From: Rhizobium sp. AC27/96
GTDB taxonomy: Bacteria > Pseudomonadota > Alphaproteobacteria > Rhizobiales > Rhizobiaceae
DNA length: 64,000 bases
NCBI RefSeq assembly: GCF_001692325.1
Contig: NZ_LXKN01000002.1
Coordinates: forward strand, 1-64,000
Direction: 5' to 3'
Made by a program: the position numbers and the translations under genes. How positions within the stretch are numbered: position 1 is the stretch's first letter; the number at the start of each line of letters is the position of its first letter. The notes beneath the pieces were generated by a model. That model had not been told where the DNA came from. It searched no databases and saw nothing but the letters and a program-made list of their open reading frames with translations. This document shows, piece by piece, positions 16,846 through 24,818 of the stretch.

Positions 16846-18585
16846 TTAGCCACGCCAGCTCTCGGCACGTCTCTTGAAGTCGATCTTCTTCCACTCGTCT
16901 TTCCAAAGCGTAAGATACTTGACGTCGCTCGATGCTGGTTCAGGGTCGCATTTCTCGACGTAGACAACGCAGGGCATAATAACGGCGTCCCCAATCAAAA
17001 GGGCCTCACCCTGTTCAAGCGCTGGCATCCCTTCTGTCAAATTGCCGAGCGTGTCAGGCAAAAGCCGCCGTACATAACTTTGGTCATCTGGATTGGTCAG
17101 GCGCATCGCCAGGAAGTTGCTGCATTGAGAGAAGATTGTCTCAGAGATTTCCGACGGCCGCTGGCTGGAGATAAGCAAGCTGATACCGTACTTGCGGCCC
17201 TCCTTAGCGATCCGTTCGATGGCTGCCAATGACGCCTTATAGCGAGCAAGGCCGCTCTTGGGGGCATATTTGTGGGCCTCTTCGTAGACCATAAGAAACG
17301 GTTGCTCGGTCGCCTTGTCCGCGCGGCGGGCATAATAGCAGAAATCGAACATCAATCTGGAGATTAATGAGACAGTGATGCTAAGCAATTCGAATGGTAT
17401 GCCGCTCAAGTCGATGATGGTTATGTTCGCTTCAGCACCTGCTTTGTAGCCAGTGAATTGCTCCAACACTTGCTCCAAGGTCGCAGCTTTTGCCTTTGCG
17501 CCGAAGATGAAATCGAGCCGTGAATTGGATATCTTTGACCTTATGCGCCGCTCGAATTTGTCGATGCTGCCATCGGCATATGGCCCTTTATTTATCTTGC
17601 TGCGTTCCGGTAAAGCGAACTCATGCAACGCTTTGCAGTAGTGCTCAAGCTGACCTTCGACGTCATCGAATGTTTTCGCAGTGCCGTCCTTGAATTTGAT
17701 ATGTAGAGAATTGTCAGCATCTTTCGTTTCGCGCGTAAGATTGCGGAAAGCGTTCGCAACATTCTGTATGTCGTATCGCAGTGGACTGTCGAAATTCACC
17801 TTCTCGACATTTGGATTGGCGATCTTCTTTGCGATGGTCACGATAGATCGCAGCAGGGATTCTTGATTGTAATTATTGTTGTCGCCCGATTCCAAAAACA
17901 TGTCTTCCATCTCGTCCTCGTTCAGCAGCCAGTAAGGCAGAACGAGATCGTCAACGGTAATGACGTTGGCCTTTGGGAAAGCGGATGCATATTCAGAGTG
18001 TAGGTCGAATATCAGAATATGAGAGTTGTTCAGGCCCTGGTACTCGCCTGTTTTCGCCGCTATGGCACGCTGAAGGACTGACGACACGCTTGATGACTTC
18101 CCGGAACCCGAAGCCCCGACCACGGCGACATGTTTGTTAAAAAATCGGTCTCCGTGAACAGGGACCTTGATGTCACGTTGCCTCGTCAGCGAGGAAAAGC
18201 AAAAGCGATCCTTTTCCTCAAACGCCTCCGCATAAATTGCCGCAATCTCTTCTTTAGTGGCAGGCACGACCTTTTTCGGCGGGATCGCCAGCTCGTCACC
18301 ACCTCGATTAAATTTACCGTCTTTGAGCGTTCCGAGCGGATATGCATCGATCATGTACACGCGTTTGGAATCCGGCACGCCGTCAACGGTGACCGATTTC
18401 ATTTCGATGGAAAAGCTCTCGATAATGCAGATCAGCGATACATTGTCGTTGTCTGAAACCTTGAGGAACGAGCCAACACGCAAAGATTCCCCGGCCGCTT
18501 GGAAATTGATTAGGTCATCAACCGCCACGCGCACCTTATTTGGATATACGGCAACGACTTCAGCGTTCGCTATCTCTTCGGTCAT
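16846..18585 (-). CDS. HerA-like FtsK/HerA-family ATPase of a HerA-DUF4297 defence pair
   Basis: A 579-aa hexameric-ATPase family protein. An N-terminal HAS-barrel-like region is followed by Walker A VGASGSGKSSSV (from about 156), Walker B FLMVYEEAHKYAP and ISSQRPSEIS, the usual HerA sensor segment. HerA proteins form rings that translocate DNA. Paired with DUF4297, Sir2 or similar effectors they form anti-phage complexes. The ATG at 18585 is chosen because GAGGT lies just upstream, after the DUF4297 stop. An upstream ATG at 18600 is possible. Co-transcribed with the nuclease gene. Confidence 0.87.
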   Translation of the reverse strand: MTEEIANAEVVAVYPNKVRVAVDDLINFQAAGESLRVGSFLKVSDNDNVSLICIIESFSIEMKSVTVDGVPDSKRVYMIDAYPLGTLKDGKFNRGGDELAIPPKKVVPATKEEIAAIYAEAFEEKDRFCFSSLTRQRDIKVPVHGDRFFNKHVAVVGASGSGKSSSVSSVLQRAIAAKTGEYQGLNNSHILIFDLHSEYASAFPKANVITVDDLVLPYWLLNEDEMEDMFLESGDNNNYNQESLLRSIVTIAKKIANPNVEKVNFDSPLRYDIQNVANAFRNLTRETKDADNSLHIKFKDGTAKTFDDVEGQLEHYCKALHEFALPERSKINKGPYADGSIDKFERRIRSKISNSRLDFIFGAKAKAATLEQVLEQFTGYKAGAEANITIIDLSGIPFELLSITVSLISRLMFDFCYYARRADKATEQPFLMVYEEAHKYAPKSGLARYKASLAAIERIAKEGRKYGISLLISSQRPSEISETIFSQCSNFLAMRLTNPDDQSYVRRLLPDTLGNLTEGMPALEQGEALLIGDAVIMPCVVYVEKCDPEPASSDVKYLTLWKDEWKKIDFKRRAESWRG

Positions 18586-18592
18586 GTTTACC

Positions 18593-19846
18593 TCATACAA
18601 TTCTTCTGATTATGGAAATGTCGTTGATTGGGATCGAGAACATCCGGCTTTTTGCACCTGGCAATTTGACTACCAGCGGTCTCTCTAAGAAAAAGTCGTA
18701 GAAATGGCATAGTTTCCGACCGACACCGTCGAGTGCTTCAAGCAGTTGATCAGTGTCGTCCGCGAATCGTATAGCTATCAACCGTTCTCTTGTTTGGGCT
18801 GTGTGGATGTGTTCAGCTCTGAACGGTGACCCCTGGTAAGGAAAGCCATCAACAAAATCGGTTCCGGTGTCGAACAGTTCGTTCTTAACATCTGAAATCA
18901 ATTGTGCGGTCGCGTCGCGCAAAACGATGAAGGGTGCATATCGGTCGGCATTTGGAGTGGTTTTGCTTTTGGCAGAACTCCATTTCCGAGCGATCTCGCG
19001 TAGCTGGTCGCAAATTGCGCCGCTGTCAGCTTTACCAACATCAAGAACGAACGCTCTGACAACCCCTGCGCTATTGTTCGCAGCGAAATAGAGGCGTCGC
19101 ATATGCTTGCCATATTCGGCGGCGTCCTTCTCGCGTAAAAGCCATCGACTGTGAATTGCCTGTGTACCGGCCAAGTGCCCCTGCAGCGCCCGCAGACAAG
19201 TCGTCCGTTCCCGGTGATCGGCTTTGGTTGCCATCGTGGCAATGAAATCAAACGCACGCGGGTAGTGAAATCCTTCAGCTTCCAGGATGGAAATTCCCTG
19301 AGCCTTCTTGACGGCCGCTATCACATCGACACGATGTTCGGAATATTCCTTCGACAATATGATCCGAAACGCCTTGCAGAACTCCTCTATGAGTTCATCG
19401 GCCATGGTAGCTGGATCAATAAGCGACTTCTTGTGGAGCCGCTTAACGCCTTGGGCATCTGGAAGGAATTCACCGACTTCCATCACCTCTTTAAAGCGGT
19501 CGACCGTCAGCTCATCCGTTGAGATTTTAACGTCGGCGTAAAACCCGTAGAGAACGTACTTTCGGTTCCTTCGCGCGTCGGGCTTCAATTTCGCGAAATG
19601 CTGAAAGAGCTTAAACAAAGGTTCGCGAAGAACGCTGTTCGTTAGTTCCTTGCCTGCGTAGTATTTGACCTGGCTGTAGGTGATCTCATCGCCCGAATAA
19701 CGGTCGAAGTCCTCGATTCCTTCGATAACGATCTGATCATCAAGGCCTGCGTTGAGAATTTCCAGCAGAGCGGCATCCAACTGGTAAAGATATCCGCGTA
19801 TGGATGCGGTGGCCTCTCTTTGCTTATCAACGTCGACGTCTGCCAC
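18593..19846 (-). CDS. DUF4297-type nuclease effector of the HerA-DUF4297 pair
   Basis: The 417-aa protein begins with the DUF4297/Cap4-like dsDNA nuclease region: RGYLYQLDAALLEIL, then IEGIEDFD (E42, E45, D46) and ITYSQVKYY (Q59, K61), which fits the E…D…QxK catalytic pattern. The remaining helical part should bind the HerA ring. The start is a GTG at 19846 with a GGGGGA box seven bases upstream. It is the first gene of the operon and the last cargo gene before the right transposon end. DUF4297-HerA complexes are reported to degrade DNA on phage infection; applying that here is by homology. Confidence 0.8.
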   Translation of the reverse strand: MADVDVDKQREATASIRGYLYQLDAALLEILNAGLDDQIVIEGIEDFDRYSGDEITYSQVKYYAGKELTNSVLREPLFKLFQHFAKLKPDARRNRKYVLYGFYADVKISTDELTVDRFKEVMEVGEFLPDAQGVKRLHKKSLIDPATMADELIEEFCKAFRIILSKEYSEHRVDVIAAVKKAQGISILEAEGFHYPRAFDFIATMATKADHRERTTCLRALQGHLAGTQAIHSRWLLREKDAAEYGKHMRRLYFAANNSAGVVRAFVLDVGKADSGAICDQLREIARKWSSAKSKTTPNADRYAPFIVLRDATAQLISDVKNELFDTGTDFVDGFPYQGSPFRAEHIHTAQTRERLIAIRFADDTDQLLEALDGVGRKLCHFYDFFLERPLVVKLPGAKSRMFSIPINDISIIRRIV

Positions 19847-20108
19847 TCAGATTCCCCCGAATCAATCCCCGGTTGGAATAATAGGATATAGATCGCACGA
19901 AGGGCGAGCGCCGATACTTGCGCCATAGGAATTACGACGGAAAATCAGGACCCCGAAATGCATTTCGAAAGCTGATTGGTGCTAAGATTTCGAATTCTAA
20001 TTTAAAAGGACCGGCCGCAGCAACGTTTGTCCCTCATTCTGCGAGGCAGAGACGTAGGAATTACGGATAAATTAAATTACTCTGCCTCCCGCAGCAGAAG
20101 TTTGGCGA
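19847..20108. other. Non-coding cargo edge upstream of the DUF4297-HerA operon
   Basis: AT-rich, without a supported gene. It should contain the promoter of the leftward DUF4297-HerA operon. Together with the binding-site array that follows, it makes a non-coding right end of about 380 bp. Confidence 0.5.
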
Positions 20109-20223
20109 CACTCAAATGCAGCGAATGCGAGCAAATCGGAGTAATATGCCAATACCTCGCAACCAATGAGGGCGCTTTGCTCAATTTGGCGTGCAAACGC
20201 TCACACGTATGATGCGAGCAACA
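20109..20223 (-). repeat. Right-end array of putative TnsB binding sites
   Basis: On the minus strand, reading inward from the end: site 1 TTGCTCGCATCATACGTGTG (20204-20223 region), site 2 TTGCACGCCAAATTGAGCAA (about 20175-20196) and site 3 TTGCTCGCATTCGCTGCATT (about 20114-20135). Site 1 repeats the left terminal sequence, site 2 shares GCAC…TGAGCAAA with the second left site, and site 3 shares the TTGCTCGCAT head. They are in opposite orientation to the left-end sites, as required for paired transposon ends. Confidence 0.7.
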
Positions 20224-20228
20224 TTAAA
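20224..20228. repeat. Right target-site duplication (TTAAA)
   Basis: TTAAA directly after the terminal ACA of the element at 20221-20223. It matches 555-559. Removing the element and one copy rejoins the GNAT stop codon to the sequence beside the tRNA 3' end. Confidence 0.85.
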
Positions 20229-20230
20229 AA

Positions 20231-20306
20231 TGGTGGGCCCGGAGGGACTCGAACCCCCAACCAAGCGGTTATGAGCCGCCGGCTCTAACCATTGAGCTAC
20301 AGGCCC
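20231..20306 (-). tRNA. ileX: tRNA-Ile2 with CAU anticodon (lysidine-type)
   Basis: The 76-nt sequence on the minus strand folds as a cloverleaf. Acceptor arms GGGCCTG and CGGGCCC pair (one U-G), the D-arm contains AGCTCAATGGTTAGAGC, the anticodon loop is CTCATAA, the T-arm is GGGGGTTCGAGTCCCTC, and the CCA end is encoded. The anticodon CAT with this loop and a GCGGCT stem matches the E. coli ileX type rather than either tRNA-Met, so the C34 is expected to be converted to lysidine by TilS to read AUA. The transposon lies 7 bp from its 3' end. A run of five Ts follows the CCA. Confidence 0.92.
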
Positions 20307-20468
20307 GGCACGAGAAAGGATCCCCGCGCGCGACTCCGGAGCAATGGTTCTCCGAAAGCCGAGATGGCTCTAGCCCAATTTCTCTTTTCCGACAAGGGAC
20401 TGCCGTAATACCTTCACAATCAATCCGCAAAAGCGAATCCTGAGGGACCATCAACCAAGGAACGAACT

Positions 20469-21212
20469 ATGCCACTGACCAAAACCAGAGATTTTGTCCT
20501 TGCCGCTCTTGTCAGCGCCACTTTTTTCGTACCTGCGGCCGCAGCCTTTGCCGAGGACGCCAAGCCGCGCGAGGCCGTCATCACGGTCACCGGCGAAGGA
20601 CATGCCGCCATCGCGCCGGATATGGCCGTGGTGACGCTTGCGGTCGTCCAGCAGGCAAAGACGGCGCAGGATGCGCTTGATCAGAACAACAAGGCCATGG
20701 GCGCCGTTCTGGCAACGCTGAAGGACAGCGGCATCGCCGAGCGCGACCTGCAGACCTCGGGCTTCTCCATTCAGCCGCAATACACCTATCCGAATGACAA
20801 GGATGGCCATACCCAGCCGCCGGTTCTCAACGGCTATCAGGTCTCCAACGGCCTGACCGTTCGCGTGCGCGACCTCTCGAAGCTCGGCGGCTTGCTTGAC
20901 CAGGCCATCAAGCTCGGCGTCAACCAGGGCGGCGATATCCAGTTCACCAATGACAAGCCGGATGCCGTGCTCGAAGACGCCCGCAAGAAGGCCGTCGCCG
21001 ATGCCGCCGCCAAGGCGAAAACCTTGACGGATGCCGCCGGCGTCAAGCTCGGCCGCGTCATCGCGATCCATGAAGGCGGCATTGCCGCTCCGCCGCAGCC
21101 CTACATGCGCGCCATGTCTGCCGCAGCGCCGATGGACAAGGCCGTTCCCGTCGCAACCGGCGAGAATGAATATAACGCCTCGGTCAGCATCACCTACGCG
21201 ATCCAGCCGTAA
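20469..21212 (+). CDS. SIMPL-domain (DUF541) exported protein
   Basis: A 247-aa protein with a Sec signal peptide (positive MPLTKTR start, hydrophobic stretch, AAAFAEDA cleavage region near 28) and a SIMPL domain: ITVTGEGHAAIAPDMAVVTLAVV, LQTSGFSIQPQYTYP and GYQVSNGLTVRVRDL. SIMPL/DUF541 proteins are periplasmic and linked to oxidative-stress tolerance in E. coli (YggE). An AAGGA box lies about 10 bases upstream of the ATG. First core gene after the tRNA. Followed by hairpins that end the convergent transcripts. Confidence 0.88.
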   Translation: MPLTKTRDFVLAALVSATFFVPAAAAFAEDAKPREAVITVTGEGHAAIAPDMAVVTLAVVQQAKTAQDALDQNNKAMGAVLATLKDSGIAERDLQTSGFSIQPQYTYPNDKDGHTQPPVLNGYQVSNGLTVRVRDLSKLGGLLDQAIKLGVNQGGDIQFTNDKPDAVLEDARKKAVADAAAKAKTLTDAAGVKLGRVIAIHEGGIAAPPQPYMRAMSAAAPMDKAVPVATGENEYNASVSITYAIQP

Positions 21213-21222
21213 TCAAAAGCAA

Positions 21223-21268
21223 AACCGCCCTTCGCTCAGATTCATCCGAATCGAGCAAAGGGCGGTTC
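21223..21268 (-). terminator. Hairpin terminator between convergent genes
   Basis: AACCGCCCTT…GAGC arms pair with GCTC…AAGGGCGGTT around a loop. On the minus strand the stem is followed by TTTTGCTTTT. A second perfect 9-bp inverted repeat, AACGGGCGC/GCGCCCGTT, lies at 21309-21331 right after the next minus-strand stop. Confidence 0.6.
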
Positions 21269-21337
21269 CGCGGCCCCCGCCAAAAGGCGAAAAGATCAAA
21301 CAGGCAAGAACGGGCGCGACAGGCGCCCGTTGTTCTA

Positions 21338-21679
21338 TCAGCGGCCGAGCAGCGGGCAACCGCGCACATTCGCAAACATCATCGTATCCGGGCCGCGACG
21401 ACCGAAGCCATCGACGATGACGCGGCGCGGCGTCACATCCACGACACGAGCGCGGCGCAAGCCATAGCTGCGGGCGACATCCAGGGCCTCACGCGCATCG
21501 CAGCCGCGGCGACGGTCGAAGCGTGGCGGCGGGTTGTTATAATCCGGCGGTGGCGGCCGATGGCGGCCGGGACCGACATAAATATCCACGCCCTGCGCGG
21601 AAGCAAAATCCGCCGTTCCCGACAACGCAGTAACTGCGATGGCAGTGGCGACCCCCAACTTTGCCAGCAAGTGTCTCAT
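21338..21679 (-). CDS. Small secreted protein, paralogue 1
   Basis: A 113-aa protein with a signal peptide (MRHLLAKLGVATAIAVTALSG, cleavage near ASAQ). A proline-rich linker follows, then a conserved C-terminal module: GCDAREALDVARSYGLRRARVVDV, TPRRVIVDGFGRRGPD and RGCPLLGR. The last two blocks recur in the next gene. A GGAGG box 5 bases before the ATG at 21679 fixes the start. Two cysteines in the mature part could form a disulfide. The function of this rhizobial family is unknown to me; an exported envelope role is inferred. Confidence 0.75.
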   Translation of the reverse strand: MRHLLAKLGVATAIAVTALSGTADFASAQGVDIYVGPGRHRPPPPDYNNPPPRFDRRRGCDAREALDVARSYGLRRARVVDVTPRRVIVDGFGRRGPDTMMFANVRGCPLLGR

Positions 21680-21852
21680 TGTGTCCTCCATGGAGCAAAA
21701 AAGCCTTTCCTTCGCTCCTGCAATACTTGCCGAGCGAGTGCCGAGAGATAACGTGAGACGCTGAAACGAGCAGAATCGACGGTACCTCTACTCGTCAGGT
21801 ACAATGAACGCTAAAATGACACCAGATGCGCCACGATAGCACAATGTTAAAA

Positions 21853-21885
21853 AATAAAGCCGCCTCGTGAGCGGAGGCGGCTTCG
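21853..21885 (-). terminator. Intrinsic terminator of secreted paralogue 2
   Basis: Stem AAGCCGCCTC/GAGGCGGCTT with a 7-base loop. On the minus strand it is followed by TTATTTTTTAAC. Confidence 0.75.
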
Positions 21886-21932
21886 GAACTATCGAATATA
21901 TGTGGAAAACGTCAGCGCTCTTGCAGCCGGCA

Positions 21933-22238
21933 TCAACGGCGGATCAGCGGGCAACCCCGCGCATTGGCGAAAACGACGCGATCCGGACCACGGCGGCCAA
22001 AACCTTCGACAACGACGCGGCGCGGCGTGATGTTATCGATGCGGGCGCGACGCAGGCCCATGTCGCGTGCCTTCTGAACAGCCAGAACCGGCGAGCACGA
22101 ACGGCCGCGATAGTGATCATAGCGCGCCTGCTGGATGCCGGGGTGAAAATCATTGGCAGATGCGGTGGCGGCCGTTGCGGAGATACCGCCGAGCGCGATC
22201 AGAGCGGCAATACCGACCTTGGTGAAAAGATTGGTCAT
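21933..22238 (-). CDS. Small secreted protein, paralogue 2
   Basis: A 101-aa protein with a signal peptide (MTNLFTKVGIAALIALGG, cleavage near TASAND) and the same C-terminal module as its neighbour: CSPVLAVQKARDMGLRRARIDNI, TPRRVVVEGFGRRGPD, RGCPLIRR. AAGGAG precedes the ATG at 22238. An upstream in-frame extension lacks such a site. Tandem arrangement with separate terminators suggests duplication followed by independent expression. Confidence 0.75.
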   Translation of the reverse strand: MTNLFTKVGIAALIALGGISATAATASANDFHPGIQQARYDHYRGRSCSPVLAVQKARDMGLRRARIDNITPRRVVVEGFGRRGPDRVVFANARGCPLIRR

Positions 22239-22408
22239 GGGTGTTTCTCCTTCAAATCCTTGCTGCGGATTGTTGCAATCCCGGGATCCGGCTCGACGCC
22301 TTTGGGATTGAGTGCAGGTTACGTCGGCCAAGCTGAACCGAACGCGAACTCGCCATTCAGATTGTATTCATGAGGGTTAACAATCGGTTGACGCGAGGAT
22401 TTCAGAAA

Positions 22409-22837
22409 TCAGACTGAGAGATGCAGGACAATTTCACGCCGGTGAGGCCGGTCACGATGCTCGAAAAGATAGATGCCCTGCCATGTGCCGAGCGCCAAGC
22501 GGCCATTCATGACGGGAATGCCGATCGAGACTTGCGTCAGGGCCGCCTTGATGTGCGCCGGCATGTCGTCCGGCCCCTCCATCGTATGCACGACCCAGCG
22601 CATTGACGGGTCCGAGGAGGGCGGCACCAGCCGCCGGAAGAAGGTATCGAGGTCCGTCTTCACATCCGGGTCGGCATTTTCCTGAATGAGCAGCGAGCAG
22701 GATGTGTGCCGCACGAAGACGGTCAAAAGCCCCTCGCCGCCGCCAGCCGTTGCATCACGGACGAAAGCCGCGGCCTGATCGGTGAACTCGTAAAGTCCCT
22801 GCGCACGAGTGGCGAGCGTGATGACGGTTTGCGGCAT
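22409..22837 (-). CDS. YjbQ/UPF0047 family protein
   Basis: The 142-aa protein has the YjbQ hallmarks: GLLTVFVRHTSCSLLIQENADPDV, HTMEGPDDMPAHIKAAL and LALGTWQGIYLFEHRD. It is the normal length for the family. Family members show weak thiamine-phosphate synthase activity, but the physiological role is unsettled. The ATG at 22837 follows GGAAG; the frame extends upstream only with a TTG. Confidence 0.88.
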   Translation of the reverse strand: MPQTVITLATRAQGLYEFTDQAAAFVRDATAGGGEGLLTVFVRHTSCSLLIQENADPDVKTDLDTFFRRLVPPSSDPSMRWVVHTMEGPDDMPAHIKAALTQVSIGIPVMNGRLALGTWQGIYLFEHRDRPHRREIVLHLSV

Positions 22838-22909
22838 GGCTTCTTCCGACAATAGTGTTTGTAATCGGCATCAGGTCTGCCGCAACACTCGCAATGTCAA
22901 GTCCGGCGG

Positions 22910-23263
22910 CTATGTCTCGAGGAAGATCTCGAAGCCGCCATAGATCAAGCGTTTGCCATCGAAGGGCATATTCTGCATATCGTCTTGTAGGCGTGGATCG
23001 GCCATGACCTTTTTCAGCACCTCGTCGCGGCTCTGCCGGGATTCGTAGGTGATCCAGGAAAAGACGACCACTTCATCCTCGGTTGCCAGCACTGCGCGAG
23101 GGAAGGATGTCAGTTCTCCATAGGGCACATCGTCGCCGATGGCCTCCACATAGCTGAGAGCACCATGTTCCCTCCAAACCTCCCCGGCCCTGCGCGCCTG
23201 CGCCTTGTATGCCTCGATCTTGTCTTTCGGCACGGCAAGGATAAAACCATCCACATAGGACAT
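22910..23263 (-). CDS. DUF1428 family protein
   Basis: A 117-aa protein with the DUF1428 pattern MSYVDGFILAVPKDK, VFSWITYESRQSRDEV and MPFDGKRLIYGGFEIFLE. It is a small alpha-beta fold (ferredoxin-like) of unknown function, related to E. coli YbaA. GAGGAGG precedes the ATG. Confidence 0.88.
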   Translation of the reverse strand: MSYVDGFILAVPKDKIEAYKAQARRAGEVWREHGALSYVEAIGDDVPYGELTSFPRAVLATEDEVVVFSWITYESRQSRDEVLKKVMADPRLQDDMQNMPFDGKRLIYGGFEIFLET

Positions 23264-23382
23264 TTGAGCCTCCTCTGTTCTACACTCACGTCAGAATGAC
23301 GATCGAACACATCACTATCCGACATGGGACGCTCACTTTTTTCAACGATTGCCCAACAGACGGATCCGCCCGAGTGATTCAA

Positions 23383-23775
23383 ATGCAAATAGAGTACAGG
23401 GACGATCCAAATCCTGGAAATAAAGCCCTTGGCGCTCTCTGGACGAGTGCATGGAATGATCCCTCCATGCGCGATTTCTCGCCTATCCTCGCAAGAAGCC
23501 TCGCCCATGTCGGCGCATTTGCAGGCCCGAGGCTAATCGGTTTTGTCAATGTCGCCTGGGATGGCGGCATCCACGCCTTCATTCTCGATACCTGTGTCGA
23601 CCCGGAATTCCGAGGTCAAGGTATCGCGACCGGCCTAGTCGAGCGAGCAACGATCCTCGCCCGCCAGCGTGGCGCGGAGTGGCTGCATGTCGATTTCGAA
23701 CCGCATCTCACCGGCTTCTATCGAAAGCTCGGTTTCACCCCCACCGAAGCAGGCCTGATAAGATTGCGTGATTGA
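23383..23775 (+). CDS. GNAT family N-acetyltransferase
   Basis: A GNAT domain with the acetyl-CoA-binding stretch CVDPEFRGQGIATGLVERA and a C-terminal FYRKLGFTPTEAGL. The ATG at 23383 (130 aa) matches where the fold begins (IEYRDDP). A start at 23296 would add 29 residues, but neither has a convincing ribosome-binding site. Substrate unknown. Confidence 0.75.
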   Translation: MQIEYRDDPNPGNKALGALWTSAWNDPSMRDFSPILARSLAHVGAFAGPRLIGFVNVAWDGGIHAFILDTCVDPEFRGQGIATGLVERATILARQRGAEWLHVDFEPHLTGFYRKLGFTPTEAGLIRLRD

Positions 23776-23799
23776 GACCGGAGTGCGTTACCCAACGCC

Positions 23800-24723
23800 T
23801 CACCCGGGCGAACGAGCTTGCGACAATAACCAATTGCGAAACAATGCTGCCGAAGGGTTCTCCAGCGCATTGGGCGGATAGAGCAGGTTGTAGCTGACTG
23901 GTGCCGGCTGAACCTCGACAAAACAACGCACCAATTTTCCCTCGGCAATATCCCGCGCAACCAATGAGCTGCGCACAAGGGCGAAGCCGCGCCCTTCCCG
24001 GCACGCCTCAAGCATGTCGGCAAAGGATTGGAACAGCTCGCTGTTCTCCACAGCCCGGATGATATCGAAATGCGCGCCTGCCTCGCCGATCCCGCCGGTG
24101 ATCTGCCCGTGCCAACGCTGCCAATCCAGTATCGTGTGGCTCATGCCGGCATAGCGCAGCAGCGGCGCCGCCCTTATGGCGTTGCGCGGGGGTAAACGTT
24201 CGGAAAGAGCCGTCGAGCTGACGACGAACTCCTCGTCCGCCAGCAATACCTCCTCAACAAGGCCTGCGTCGGCATGGCCAAGCCAGATCGCCAGATCAAT
24301 CCCACCGGGCCGGAAATCCGGACGCTGGTAGCCGACGGCCATCTTCAATTCGATCTCCGGATGTCGCTGACAGAAATCCGGCAGCCGCGATGCCAGCCAT
24401 TGGCTCGAAAACTCCGGCGAGACGGAAACGGCAACGCTACGAACAGAAATACTCGCCCGCGCCTGATAGAGCGCCGTCTCCAGCTCGGAGATGGTCCCGG
24501 CAATTGCCGGATGCAGCCGCGCGCCGAGTGGCGTCGGCCTTGCACCGTTTCGGCCACGATCGAACAGGCGCCCGCCAATCCATCCTTCCAGCTGCGCGAG
24601 CTGATGGCTGACGGCGGTCTGGGTTTGCCCGATCCGCTCCGCGGCGCGGCCAAAACCGCCGGTTTCGACAATGGCACAAAATGTCTGCAACACCGGCAGG
24701 GGTGGAAGCGGCCTCTTACCCAT
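23800..24723 (-). CDS. LysR-family transcriptional regulator (GcvA-like)
   Basis: A 307-aa regulator with an N-terminal winged helix (LPVLQTFCAIVETGGFGRAAERIGQTQTAVSHQLAQLE) and a periplasmic-binding-like effector domain. It is divergent from a DUF1127 gene across a 95-bp interval, an arrangement common in rhizobia and suggesting that it controls that gene. The ATG at 24723 is preferred; the frame extends 23 codons upstream without good signals. Confidence 0.85.
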   Translation of the reverse strand: MGKRPLPPLPVLQTFCAIVETGGFGRAAERIGQTQTAVSHQLAQLEGWIGGRLFDRGRNGARPTPLGARLHPAIAGTISELETALYQARASISVRSVAVSVSPEFSSQWLASRLPDFCQRHPEIELKMAVGYQRPDFRPGGIDLAIWLGHADAGLVEEVLLADEEFVVSSTALSERLPPRNAIRAAPLLRYAGMSHTILDWQRWHGQITGGIGEAGAHFDIIRAVENSELFQSFADMLEACREGRGFALVRSSLVARDIAEGKLVRCFVEVQPAPVSYNLLYPPNALENPSAALFRNWLLSQARSPG

Positions 24724-24818
24724 GAAAACCCTGCATGTTCGATTGCGAGAAGCTTCATTATACATCACAAATTTTCGAGCGCATCCATTCATCTCAAGAA
24801 ATCATAAGGCTCCGATAG

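Larger units (their letters stand above)
560..20223. mobile_element. Tn7-like transposon (19,664 bp) carrying tnsABC-tniQ and several defence modules, beside tRNA-Ile2
   Basis: The left end reads TGAGGCTCGCATCATAC (560-576). The right end, read inward on the minus strand from 20223, gives TGTTGCTCGCATCATAC. Fifteen of 17 positions match, with 13 in a row. Both ends are flanked by TTAAA, the signature of a 5-bp duplication. Further copies of the motif lie inside each end, as expected for TnsB binding sites. The element encodes TnsA-like, TnsB, TnsC and TniQ proteins. Unlike Tn7, the transposition genes are not against an end: about 1.6 kb of cargo lies left of tniQ and about 11.8 kb lies between tnsA and the right end. 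The only departure from the TGT…ACA terminus is TGA at the left tip. Confidence 0.9.

Noticed and set aside
560..20223. Integrase-type genomic island at a tRNA gene
   Set aside because: The position next to a tRNA suggested an integrative element, but there is no integrase and no duplicated tRNA 3' end at the left boundary. The 5-bp duplication and terminal repeats fit a Tn7-like transposon instead.
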